From NCBI GenBank assembly GCA_004026145.2, contig CP034992.1:17125258-17189257 (forward strand): DNA of 64,000 bases, written 5' to 3'. The translations under genes and the position numbers were made by a program. The notes under the pieces were generated by a model. The model searched no databases. It worked only from the letters and a program-made list of their open reading frames with translations, and was not told the DNA's origin. The stretch comes from Takifugu bimaculatus (lineage: Eukaryota > Chordata > Actinopteri > Tetraodontiformes > Tetraodontidae). Shown here in pieces: positions 44,024 to 56,543 of this stretch. The first letter of the stretch is position 1; each line of letters begins with the position of its first letter.

Positions 44024-45588
44024 ATGTCCGAGAAACTACCCTACAAAGTCGGTTAGTGACAGATCGTGCATGCTTAGCGGTGCTCGTCAGGTGTGCCTGC
44101 TTCTGCGTTGGTTGATTACGCTCGCAAAATTGTGCAAATATCGGCCACTTATGTCGCTGTCTTCTAGTTACACTTAAACACGTACCAGGGAGATTAAACG
44201 TAAGCGTTTAAAACTTATTTTTCCCAGCGATCGAAGACATTTCATCACTGTATCTTTATCACTGCGACCATTACATTGTAGCAATTTTATTCTGTATGCA
44301 CCCCACATTTTGGGGGTCCACGCAGTTTCAACAATATGGGAAATGATATGGTAGGTAACATGTGTGCTAACATGGATTATTTAGCGAAGCGATAGGGCGC
44401 TCAACTGCTTCTGGGGTTTGTAGTTCATTAGCGGGGACCCAGAGGATTCCTCCGCGGGTTAGGAACTCAATAAAAAACCCCAATTCCCATGATGTCTGGC
44501 GGCTTTAGCAGAGCGGCACTGTTGCTGTATTATGCTAGGACTACACGTGGTGGCGCGTGCTACAATTTCATTTTGCGAAAGTCTTTACAATATAGGCTTT
44601 TAAAAAACATAATTTATCGCTCACATAACCATCGCGCCCCCTTTGTACATTCCATCTTGTGCAACGCGTTTAAATATTTGGTTTTATTGTGTATCTGTGC
44701 AAAGACGCCGCCTTTTTTGTTGAAAACCTGGCTTCATTCCATTTCCTCTTAAATGATCGGGCGTCTACATGATCTTAATTTCAAGTGCAACGATTGAAAT
44801 AAGTAATGTTGCTAAATACACCTAACATTCTGGATTTATTTAGTAGAATATTGGCTACAGTATCTATCCCCTCGCGTCAGGTACATGGATGTTTTAATTG
44901 GTTTACTTTTCCACCCGACATACCCACAGCTCACACTCGTTAAAAATCTACTTAAATTTATTAAAAATCTACTTAAACTTGTGTGATCTGCGGTTTCAGA
45001 TATTTTGCATTTCTTTCATAAACTAGTCCTGGCTAATTGAATTATGCTTGTAGGCCAGTTGTTCAGCAAATACGTCAAACCTGCTGTGACCAGTTATAAC
45101 GAGTTGTTGTTCTTGTTAACTAGTAATAGCAGTGGATATTACATTTAGACCAGTGTATGTTCCAGATGGCGCTGCAGATTGATTTAGATGTACGTAATGT
45201 CAGAGTTGAAAGTGTTCTCTCCCCATGTACAGCTGACATAAGCCTGGCTGAATGGGGGCGCAAGGCCATCGACATTGCTGAAAATGAGATGCCCGGACTG
45301 ATGAAGATGAGGGAGATGTACGGTCAGTCCAAGCCCCTGAAGGGAGCACGGATTGCTGGCTGTCTCCACATGACCCTGCAGACCGCGGTGCTCATCGAGA
45401 CCCTCACCGCCCTCGGGGCTGAGGTAACTAATTTGCAAGGTGGTTATTTCACACATGCTTGAACACTCCTTTTTCTTATGCATGACCCTGCCGTCAAACA
45501 TTTTCAGGTTTTGCTAAACAGTTTGGAGGGGAAACGACCGTTGCGTCATCACTTCGCTCGGTCTTCATGCTTATTGGTCATATTATGG

Positions 45589-45626
<38 letters not shown>

Positions 45627-48600
45627 TAAATCAATTGCTAATACAAGTTCAGGTGCTGGGCAGTATAGAAGTGTACATTTGAAGACATTGCCCCCTGTGT
45701 AAATCACATTGACACGCTGATAACATGGCATTGATCCCCCCAGCTCAGCCTTGATGAGATGATAATCTCTAAGGGAGTTTTACTGCCCTGTTTGTGTGAA
45801 GATGGGGACTTTACCCCTCAGTTTGCCAGTTCATTCATGAACACTGTAGTAGTGAAGGTGATGATTGACACAATGACCATTGGGCCACTCATGCTTGTGT
45901 GTATGCAACTGCTTATAATATACAAGAACAATATCTTGAACCTGTTGTACAGGACATTAAACTGTGATCCTGGGACTAATGCAATATTCCAAAACCTCTT
46001 CCTTAGGTTCAGTGGTCGAGCTGTAACATCTTCTCGACTCAGGATCACGCCGCCGCTGCTGTTGCCAAGTCTGGTATCCCAGGTAATGCTCACCACTGCC
46101 GGGTTTACCGGGTCATTAGGTGCAACATAAGAAAGGGTGGGGTGGTTGGTTGCATTTGATGTGTTTGGACTGCTAAAGAAAGCGTAATGTTGCTGTTTAA
46201 AGTCAAAAGTAACGGGGATTGTGTTGCTGATAAATGATGCCCCTTGAGGCGTTGCAGCCCAACTGTTACCGTTGGCAGCTGTGTCATAAGGTGGCAAAGA
46301 GCATGGGTGGTGTTCTCCACTGAGACTCTACATCACACGGATGTCTCAGAATTATTTCACCACCAACACTTCATTCGTCACCAATGGGTGAGAATCGTTG
46401 GCGCTGACCCTGGGTTTTTGCCCTTCTTGTGTAGTGTACGCATGGAAGGGGGAGACCGACGAGGAGTACGTGTGGTGCATTGAACAAACCCTGTACTTCA
46501 AAGATAATCAGCCCCTCAACATGATCCTGGATGATGGAGGAGACCTCACTAACCTGGTCCATCAGAAATATCCCAAATTACTGTCAGGTTAGTGCTGCCG
46601 CTCTCCCTTGTCTGTCTAAATGGAACCGTAGGAGCGGCTCAAGGTCTGGGGTTGAGACCCGGGAATGTTTTACCTGTGCTGAACAATCTGTTCCTGGTGA
46701 AGTTTGCTCCTGTACGGTTCCCTCTAGGGTGACATTTATCAACACTGTCCATTCTCAGCCTCATTCTCACCCCAAAGACACCAAAGTGTGTGTTTGAACT
46801 TCCTGCTCACCTTCCTGTTGGAGAATTGAGGGGTGCTTGAATGCGGATCTTTGAAACGTATTAAATGTGCCCTGATCGGTCTACCACGCAGGAATGAATT
46901 CTGCCAAAAGATAAACGGTGTTAAACTGTTGTTCAAAGGGTTAAACTGGTGATTTGCTGCTTGACTCAAATCCCTCACATGGGACCACCTTCGAAAACAC
47001 TTTTGTAACTGGTCGAAACGTGCTTTTCAGGCATCCGTGGATTATCAGAGGAGACTACTACAGGCGTCCACAATCTGTACAAGATGCTGAAGAAGGGCGA
47101 GCTGAAGGTGCCGGCCATTAACGTCAACGACTCGGTCACAAAGGTATGGCTTTACACTCTCTCTCCACTAGGTGGAGTCAGGCCGATGTGCCCTCACATA
47201 CTGTATGTGGTCTTTGTGTGTTGCAGAGCAAGTTTGACAACCTTTATGGCTGCAGGGAGAGCCTGATCGACGGCATCAAGCGGGCCACAGACGTGATGAT
47301 CGCCGGCAAAGTGGCTGTGGTGGCCGGTTATGGTGACGTGGGAAAAGGCTGCGTCCAGGCTCTGCGAGGTTTTGGAGCTCGTGTCATCGTCACAGAGGTT
47401 GATCCCATAAATGCCCTGCAGGCAGCCATGGAGGGTAGGTGATCTCGTTAATATGTTGGACAAATAGTCACCACTAATTTGCTGTTTTTTTACAAGTCAT
47501 CGTTACGATGCCTCGGCACTCTTTTAATTCGTAAAATCGCACCAGTTTCCCTTCGAGCTCCAGGATTGAACCGGTCAAAGGTTGGCGTGACAAAGAATTT
47601 TAAAAACTAGTGCCAATTTATTGAAAAGAAACTAAACCATTGCCTCGACACGAGGACTCGGATCCTTTTACACTTGGCTCGATTGTCCTTGACATGTTTC
47701 TACAGCTTTATAGAGTCTGGCTGTGGTGCATTCAGGTGACTGTCCATGAGTTGGAAAGATGCACAGCTCTGTATAGGGTGTCGCAGCTGAAATTATTGGC
47801 GTAAAAATCAAATCAAGGGCCAAAAAGAAGTTCCTCCAGAGCTCAGAGTGCTCTGGCGAAGCTTTATGGCAGAAAGGCCTGATAGAAACGCACCTCGAGT
47901 CTGTGAAATGCACGTGACATTTAAGATTTTCCAGTGTGATGAAACAATGAATGAAGTCAATGGCCTTTATTTTGTTCAGGGGAAACCAGACACCACTAAT
48001 CACCTGAGTGTCCTGGTCACATCATAGCAGAGAGAAGCCTGCGGGCTGTAAAAGATGGCCCAACTAAGACCAAATAAGTGTTTTCATGTTGTCCTTCTGC
48101 AGCATTGATGAAACTAATGGTCACGTAACAATTCGGCGGCGGTGTAAATCTGACACGCCTAAATGATTAACCGAAACAATCCGGTGACGATTGTAAAGCC
48201 ACAGCTCACTGCAGCTGAGTCAGCGTGACCATTGATTCTCAACGCCCTAGGTTACGAGGTCACCACCATGGACGAGGCCTGTAAGGAGGGGAACATTTTC
48301 GTCACCACCACCGGCTGCGAGGACATCATTATGGGACAGTACGTTTGAGCGTCCGCTCCATCTGCCGAAAGCGCCGTTGAAGTGCAGCCTGTTGGTTAAC
48401 CCGACCTGTCTTGTCCTCAGTCACTTTGAGCAGATGAAGGACGATGCCATTGTCTGCAACATTGGACACTTTGACTGCGAAATCGACGTTAGCTGGCTCA
48501 ACAAAAACGCAGAAAAGGTTAACATCAAGGCCCAGGTAGGAGAGCCAAAATGGCGGCTTTTCCACCGAACGGTTGAGAAAGGCGCCACAGCTGTAATCCG

Positions 48601-49846
48601 CCTCTGCTCAGGTTGACCGCTACCTTCTGAAAAACGGCCGTCACATCATTATCCTGGCCGAGGGCCGCCTGGTCAACCTGGGCTGCGCCATGGGACACCC
48701 GTCTTTCGTCATGAGCAACTCCTTCACCAATCAGGTATGGCGAGACCACGTCCTTTTAAGCGTAGGACAATGCTGCAGTTCTCTCCACCTACTCCTTGTT
48801 CTAACTCCTCACAGGTTCTGGCTCAGATCGAGTTGTGGACGCACACAGACAAATACCCTCTAGGAGTCTACTTCTTACCCAAGAAGGTCAGAAATATTAC
48901 TTTTATTATCAGCATATTGCGTAAAGCGTTTGTAAACGAGGTCCCCCAGGTGTGATGCTGACCTCGGCACTTTACAGTAGGTGGCGTTATTATCCACGCA
49001 GAGCCAAATCCTACAGAATCCATGAAAGTTCTTTTGGGTGCTGCACGTTTTTAGTTGGTGAGCGTCTAATGACGTGTAAAGGTCCGGTGACCTTTCGATG
49101 ACCCCAACAGCCGAACATTCGCCCCTCTACTTTGATGAGGTCACTTCAAAGCCCGATTAGAGTTTCGTGAGTGGAGGATGAGGTCGTTGCAGTGCCGCGG
49201 AACCAAAGTGCATCTGAGTTTGAGGTCACCTTCTGCCCAGATGTTGGATCGTTCCAAACAGTTAGAGCGAGTCCCGAAGGTCCAGAAGCAGCAAAGAGCC
49301 CAGAGCATCACACAACCCCAACGTTACACAGAAACACCCCAGATGTAACCGCTTAAAACCTCCACACCCTTCCACTTTGGGCTTGTCAGACTTTCTAAAC
49401 CTCTGAATCCTGAAGATGGGGATCTCCAAACCATGCGTGCCAGTTCCAAGTTTAAGAACATTCCCAGTCTGCATTGAAAGACCTTGTATTAGTCATTTAT
49501 TATCATGAAATGGATGATTGGGCTGTGACGGCGTGAAGCAGCTTGTGTCGGAGCAACAGTTGAAGGCCGGGGACCTCATCGGGTCACAGCTTGTGTGCTG
49601 GCACTGTGGGTTCCGTCGCATGGGTGGCGGAAGACGAGCGCTGTTTTGCAAGCGTCTCCAGGTGGTTTAATCTGTGATCTAATGTTGCTTTTTCCTGTTT
49701 CTCGTGGATTTCAGTTGGACGAGGAGGTCGCAGCCGCCCATCTAGACAAACTTGGAGTCAAGCTGACCAAGCTGACCGACAAGCAGGCCAAATACTTGGG
49801 CCTCCCCGTCAAGGGACCCTTCAAGCCCGACCATTACCGCTACTGA
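44024..49846 (+). CDS. ahcy: adenosylhomocysteinase (S-adenosylhomocysteine hydrolase)
   Basis: Eleven exons: 44024-44051, 45233-45423, 46007-46082, 46435-46587, 47031-47143, 47227-47434, 48251-48338, 48421-48535, 48612-48734, 48815-48886, 49715-49846. All have GT-AG introns and matching phases, giving 432 residues, the mammalian length. The enzyme reversibly splits S-adenosylhomocysteine into adenosine and homocysteine with tightly bound NAD. It relieves product inhibition of SAM methyltransferases, and works as a cytosolic/nuclear tetramer. Visible: His55 in GCLHMT, the DDGGD substrate region, SEETTTGVHNL, the NDSVTKSKFDN Lys/Asp cluster at 183-192, Cys196, the Rossmann GYGDVGKG (221-226), CNIGHFD, MGHPSFVMSNSF, and the C-terminal KPDHYRY whose Lys/Tyr reach the neighbour's NAD. 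No key residue is lost. Confidence 0.97.
45589..45624. repeat. (AT)n microsatellite in ahcy intron 2
   Basis: About 17 AT units in the intron between exons 2 and 3. Confidence 0.9.
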
Positions 49847-50088
49847 GACCCTTCCCCAAACGGTGGAGCAGAGAAGAATGTCTTCGGAGAGCACGGGGAG
49901 ATGAGGCCGTGCCGCTATCGTTCGGCGAACCTCCCGAATGTGCAGAACACTTGGTCAAATCAAATTCTTCGTTTTGCTCTGGTACCAAAATCTTCGGTTT
50001 TCAGCTTTTCTCCCACTGACCAGTAACTACTGAAACATCATCAGGTGCTACTGCTGAAAATTGCTTGCTGCCATTCCCTCTTTTATGA

Positions 50089-50094
50089 AATAAA
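50089..50094 (+). terminator. AATAAA poly(A) signal, ahcy
   Basis: A canonical signal 243 bases after the stop codon, followed by a GTGTGCTTCTTG downstream element. It defines a short 3' UTR (49847 to about 50110). Confidence 0.75.
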
Positions 50095-52208
50095 ATGATA
50101 CCACGTGGATCCGTGTGCTTCTTGACTCCAGTCCAACAGACGTGCCCTATCCTTTGTTTCCACGGATCTTTCTTTCCTGGCCTAATCCAATCTAAACAGA
50201 CAGGAAGTCCGGAGGCGCTCGGACCAGGCGACGCCAGGCTAATGAGATAACTGGCTTTAGGAGCTGGTCCTGATGGCTTTACAGTAAAAGGGAAAACAAC
50301 CTTGTTAGCTATTGTTGAGGCCAGTTCTGAAACCAGGATACATTATGACCACCTCCAGGAAAGTGTAGCAATGATAAAGTGAGGGTCAAAGTAACAATTT
50401 CCCATAGTGCACCCTGATATGACGTGCCCTCCAGCTAAAGGGCACAAGGCTCAACATGGACACCCTGACAATCTTTCTTTTAAAAACAAAAAAAAAAGCC
50501 ATTTGAGCTGCAGTATTTGCCGGATCGGGCTGGCCTTTGCCCCCCATGTGTATGCGGCCTTTGCCGGATCACCGCGGTTCCTGACTGGGATCATTTTGAC
50601 TGAGTGTTCCTTCACCATTAGACCTCTTTCAAAGGGCAGGAAAACAGACAGATGGACAGAACTGGAACCACAGTCACCTGAGTGAGCTGATGTTCTGGTA
50701 AGAACTGGTTTAGAGGGTCACGGGAACACCAGCCAGATCCGGTCTGGAGCGGTTCCATCTGCTCTGTGACCTACAGTACTTGAATCATTTATTTTAATGT
50801 TTTTGTTTTATTACAAAAAGGCTGAAATGCAACATTTGACGTTTTTATTTTATTTTGTAAAATAACATTTTTTCACCCCCTAATCATTCACCAATTTTTG
50901 TTAAAAAAAAAAAATCATTAAATTACATACTGATGATTTACGATCGACTTTTCCAGGACACGTTGAAATGAATAAATATCTCCCGATTTGGTAAACAGGT
51001 AAACAGTGGATAGTCTGCTGCTGTATGTCAATGTTTTGTAAAATATTAGCTAAAAGATCGTTAATGATTTTTGACTGAACGTGATAAAATGTTCCCAGGT
51101 TTGGTCGGACTCGTCGAGGTGTAAAACATGTTTTTGCAAATGTTTCAGTGAAATTTACAGATGGGGGGAAAAAAAGATGAGCGAAGAAATGAAAGTTCTT
51201 CATCAGAACATCATAACGAACCAGTTTTAACTTCATTCGAATTGACAAGTTTTTGAGCTAAAAGTTGCGGGAGCCGTCACAATGCAGAGTGGAAAAAAAG
51301 AACAGTATTTTCTTAAATGACGCTTTTATTTCTTTTGGTTTAACTGTGTGGTTCATTTGCTGTGGATCGCCTGTACAATAGTAGTTGGTCTTAATCTCCA
51401 TGTTCTTATTTATTAAATGTTTTTTCTAGCGTTCCATAAAAGTACGTGTACAATTTCAAAAGGTCGACATCATGCACAGTTGTTTCATTTTACGATTTTA
51501 AATTGTGGTTTTAGATTTTTTAAAATTTATTTTTTACTTAAAAAAATCGTTTTTACTGTTCTTGTAGAAATAACTGTCTAACACAGCAGTTACCGAGACC
51601 CTATTTACGGTGGTTGTAGTTAAATTAGCGCCACCTGCTGGACGTAACCAGACAGAAGAGACCACATATTAGTCGTGTTTGCGTGGGATCACTTTTCTAT
51701 TCGTGAGTGGTGGAAACATCAAGATTCTTGTCATCCTCTGGTGGAATTGTGTTCTTTTACAGTTGTTTTTGTTTTTTTAATCAGAAATTCTGTGAATTCG
51801 TGAAGGGAATGATTTCAGGATGACAGAGATGGGCTCTGTTCAGTATTAGTTGGAGGACGCTTCTGTTGCTTCTAGTTCTGGCGGGCCACAGAACATCCAC
51901 TTCTGCTCTGAAGCTTGTTTAAAAAGCACCTTTGATGAAGTTTCTGACATTCCGACCTCGTCGGATGATGCGACTCAAACCAGTCACCTGAATGCAACAT
52001 TGCTGACACATCTGAGCCAATGAAAATTGACGAAATGATCGTATTTTACGTCCTCATCATGGACAGACTGGAGTTGGTGAAGGTTAACAAGTGTAAATGG
52101 TGGAACTCTGCGTTGTGTTTTAATGAGACTCTCGTGTCCAGGATTTTCTTTTTATTCTGGCAGCAACAAATAAACATACGAATAAACAGTTAACAGCCCG
52201 CTTCAGTT

Positions 52209-52432
52209 CCTCTCCCACAAGAGTATATTGCAAAAGGGTCGAAACTGTTTAAACTTCATATTTAAGTGCTGGTATGTTCTATTGTATTTATAACATGAAT
52301 AAACAAACACATTAAACAATCAATTCGAATACATAAATGTATGAACAGAGAACCAAACGTAACTAATCCAAATTGATGTGATGGTAAAAGAGACACCCAC
52401 CTCTCCCACAAGAGTATATATTGCAAAAGGGG
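52209..52432. repeat. 30-base direct repeat, 191 bases apart
   Basis: CCTCTCCCACAAGAGTATAT followed by (AT)TGCAAAAGGG occurs at 52209-52238 and again at 52400-52432, with a 2-base indel. The spacer is AT-rich. Confidence 0.75.
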
Positions 52433-53389
52433 AGAGGCGGAAGGATCGCCATCACTTTTATAGGGGACACCACAGAAGAAGAAATGCAGGACACCGGAAA
52501 TTCTGTATAGACCATATTTTGTGTAATTAAGCGCCCCATAACATATTATGACACAAAGGCCCTGTTACACAAACATTAAACCAGCAGATATCCCATAAAT
52601 GCTGCTGTGCTTGACTCTGGTTAGGTATTAATTGAGCCTTAAAATTGAGCATTTCAATCAGTAAATTAATGAATATCACTAAACCTGAGGGTCCCCCCCA
52701 CTGACCCTGACCAGTCTCCCTGTCCCATCATGCTTTGCTGTAGGGATGACAGTGTGCAGGTCATGTGACCGGTTCCCTCTAAACATGATGCAACGTCTGT
52801 AAGAAACTTTCTGTGGTCTGATGAAACCAATACTGAACATTAGGGCTTTAAGTCCAAGAACTCAAAGGTGGTTTTTATTTGTACGAACTCCAGGTGTGCT
52901 TTCATGTGTCTTTTACTGAGGTTACATCTGGCCCCTTTGGCTATAAATCCACATTGGCAGAGTGCTGCACTGACGTAGACCTTCTGAAACCTTCTACCAG
53001 CTGTGCTCAGGACCAGCCAGAGGGACCATTGGGGACCATCTACAGACTCATTTCACTTCTTCTGCCTGACTTCTTCCCTTTGTAATTCAGTCCTCTGTTC
53101 TTTTGGACATTCAGTGCATGTCGTTTGACCTAATGTCTAAGACTTTATTCAGATAGGCATCTTTGAGACCTTGTATAGAATAGTGTGTCTTTCCAAATCA
53201 TGTCCAGTAAATGGACTGAACACAGATGGATTGTGATCTCAGTCAGGGGAAAGGAGCAAAAGTTTGGGCACCAAAACTTAAATGTGCATAGATGTGTGAC
53301 TGATGTGTCCGACAGTGGAACCGCTGGTCACTGCCTCCGTTGTCCTTGGCTAACATGGCTTTTATCCTGACGTTCAAGCACTCCTTGGC

Positions 53390-53390
<1 letters not shown>

Positions 53391-53475
<85 letters not shown>
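53391..53475. repeat. (CA)n microsatellite
   Basis: About 40 CA units with one CG interruption. Frames across it are artefacts. Confidence 0.95.
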
Positions 53476-53476
<1 letters not shown>

Positions 53477-54161
53477 TGTTCTGCATGATTCACGCCACCC
53501 AACGCACATATGTCTTTTATGTAAAAACATAAAAACCTTAAATGAAATTCTAACAGGTTTTACTGTTGTTGTCCTGTCAGCAGGTGTTGGAGGTGTAAAG
53601 TCCCCTTGTCCACTGATCTCCAGTGGCTCTCCATCAGCGTGATGACAAGGGTGGGATCCTGCTTATGCGTGCTGCAGGGCCTTGAGTTCTTTTCCTTTAT
53701 AGATCTGAGGTTTTGTAGAGTTTATTGAGGCTTTGAAGCTAACGAGAGTAGGAGAAGGGTTCTGACGGTAAAAAGCGCTGCTTTGCAAGGAGCAGCCAGG
53801 AGGGAGCATAAGTACCACAGTCAACTGGGTAACTCAAGAGTCCAAATGGCTTCCAGAGATGTTGACAGGAGGAGATTAAGAGTGGAACCTTAAACCTCAA
53901 CACAGGAGATAGTGTGTGTCAGAAAGCTTCTAAGAAGGACCCTGAGGACCCTAACACTAGGTAAATGGTACAATCTGGAACGTGGTGAGACTCATGTCAG
54001 CGTCATTATGCTCTTAATGAGCTGATGAGATGCAGGTGTGGAGTCTGAGCAGGACCAAAAGAGGAGATCAACTAGCCTGTAGCTGCAGCCATGCAACAGG
54101 CCTCAGACACAGTAATGGGAGGCAGGACGGTATTCGGCATTATCTTGAACAAAAACCTCAA

Positions 54162-54180
54162 CCCCCCCCCCCCCTCCCCC
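54162..54180. repeat. poly-C tract
   Basis: C13-T-C6. Confidence 0.85.
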
Positions 54181-55845
54181 CAATCTCACATTTGGGGGTG
54201 ACTAAACAGGCTCCCATGGTGGTACTGCTTAAACAAGAAATTATGTCTCTCTGTCTGCACATAATGTTTGAATGCCATTGCCCACACATCGATCCCTTTG
54301 GTATTAACAAATAATCGACTTGAACCCCAAGAGTTCAAAGCCAAAAACCTAAAAAAACAAATAAACCACAATACAATGCAAAGCACATTATAACTACTTT
54401 ATGGGATTAAGGAAAGCTTCCTCAGGCTGTTGCCTGATACAATAGCAATAAACAACCAAGTCAGATTAAAACCATTAAACTTTCCAGCAAAACAGGCTGG
54501 CCTGGAGGGTGTATCTAAAGAAGTTAAGAGCTTGGTTGTCCCCAGCAGAAGGTTCTTAGTTTGATTATGTCTGGACCGGAATTTGCTTGGTCTTAACGTA
54601 TTAGCCTGGATTCCCTCTTGTGTGCTTTAACTTCCCCCCACAGTCGAAAGGCTGTAAAAAGTGTTTTGGTTCCTGAGTTATAGCAGGAAATCATCTCCAT
54701 ACACCAACATCTGTTTTTCGTCGCCATTGGGAACAACCAGAACTCCAGTTGATATTATTAGGTAGTATCAGGAGATTATTTGGTCACTGGTGGAGCAATA
54801 AAAATACCTTCACAAGAAAGTCAGTTTCATGGTTGCCAAAGAAAGTCGCACAGGTTTTGGCTTCCATGTGGAACATCTCCGTATCCTCCACATTTTCATT
54901 TCCTATTATAGATTCAACCAACTCGGAGAATCATTCAAAAACAACTCCGCAAATATGAACAATTGGAGGCTGTCAGTACGGCAAATCAGTGCCGTCGCAT
55001 CTGGGTTTAATCGCCAGAATTTGTCTTCAATAGTCGCAAATTTGTGGGGATCCTAAAAAAGATTTAACAAAATTATTCTTTAGTAGATTTATGAGAAAAC
55101 ACCAACTACTTTGTTCAATCTTTCATTGTAGTAATAACACCAAATGATTCAGGTTTAAACATCGCAGAAATACAAGAATTCAACTCATAAGTCTATTGAA
55201 ATTAGGGTTTTTTTTCGTTAACTTAGAGCTCCTTTAGGAAATACATTTTCAGTAAAAACACGCAGCTGCCGAGTGGCACATATACAGAAACCTGCTGAAA
55301 CTTTTAAAAAATTCCTTTTGAGTCCAACAACTGACGTAGACTACAGAGGTTTTAAACATTCTGTTGATGGTAATTATTCCCATACAGCCAACGTGAAGTG
55401 ACCCGGAATAAAATCCTGTTGGTGCTCAACAATCAACAAACAACACATTTTCAAATGACCATGAAATGTACATTTGAGAATTATTACTAAAGAACATCTC
55501 TTATATAAAGCGATACAAGGTACAAGTTACACATTTTGCTTTTATGTAACAGACTGTAGGTTGTAAATTACATGATCCAAACAAAAAGCCATGAACACGT
55601 TTGTATGAGCTGTTTTATTTATGTGCTGTAAAGATGTTAAATGTGTTCAGCTGATTTATTTGTACTTGGTAAATATCCTCAAGTCACAACCAGGGGGAGC
55701 AATACCCGAGTAGGACATCAAAAAGGAAAATTAAACTTTGAAAGCAAGGCCCAGTTCTCGGATCTCTGCACAGTCAGCATCTCCGCTCCCACCCAATTCC
55801 CCAGGCCGCTGCCACTTCTTCAAAGTGTTCTGCTGTAATCCTGAT

Positions 55846-55849
<4 letters not shown>

Positions 55850-55906
<57 letters not shown>

Positions 55907-55907
55907 T
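55850..55907. repeat. (GT)n microsatellite
   Basis: About 28 GT units with one GC interruption. Confidence 0.95.
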
Positions 55908-56129
55908 CCTTTTGAGGGGTGATACGGAATTGCTTAAAAATACCTTCCAGTCTTAGTTTTAGAAGCACATTTCTATAGGTGGAATATTTTTATTTCCTAA
56001 TTTTATTTAGAATCAATACTTTTGCAGTTGTGCTTTTTAACTTGAGTTGGGTTGAAACCTGTTTTGGACAGTTTTAATTTTTTTTGTAAGCAGTAATTAA
56101 AAGTTGAAGCAGTCAGCCCAATTGTCTTG

Positions 56130-56131
<2 letters not shown>

Positions 56132-56164
<33 letters not shown>
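56132..56164. repeat. (GT)n microsatellite
   Basis: About 16 GT units, followed by ATTAAATTAAATTAAA. Confidence 0.93.
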
Positions 56165-56166
<2 letters not shown>

Positions 56167-56379
56167 TAAATTAAATTAAATTGGATTCACTAGAATGAGC
56201 CCATTCCTTCTGTTTTCTCACGTCAGTGTAGTTTCACACAAGCATAATATAACTTTGTGGATGCGCTGACAGGCCGTCCGTCTAAACTCCTGCAGACAAA
56301 CTGATTCTTTCAGAAAGGAGTCTGGAGGTTCAGCTTTTGTAGGCTGTATCTTATAATGGTGGTTTTGCATATCATAGCA

Positions 56380-56543
56380 TATATATGCGCTAATTATCCA
56401 TTTATCTTGGATTATTATATTTAATTCTTTTTTTAATATATTTTCTATTCTTATACCAATTTTTCTTTTTCTCTACTTGTTTTTGCTGCTGTTGCGCTGT
56501 AAACTTCCCTGTTGTGGGACAAATAAACAAATCTGAATCTGAG
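56380..56543 (+). mobile_element. LINE 3' UTR fragment (same family as 36560-37385)
   Basis: TTATCCATTTATCTTGGATTAT, then GTTGCGCTGTAAACTTCCCTG, then TGTGGGACAAATAAACAAATCTGAATCTGA parallels the 3' end of the LINE at 37210-37385, including the TGAATC tail. Only the 3' UTR is left. Confidence 0.7.

Noticed and set aside
52790..52870. CTGTGGTCTGATGAAACC segment recalling the DE region of a Tc1 transposase
   Set aside because: The match is limited to about 20 bases with no supporting motif either side. Left as a possible trace only.
53243..53642. Open frames on both strands near 53.3-53.6 kb
   Set aside because: Made of Thr-His or Val-Cys dipeptides from the (CA)n tract.
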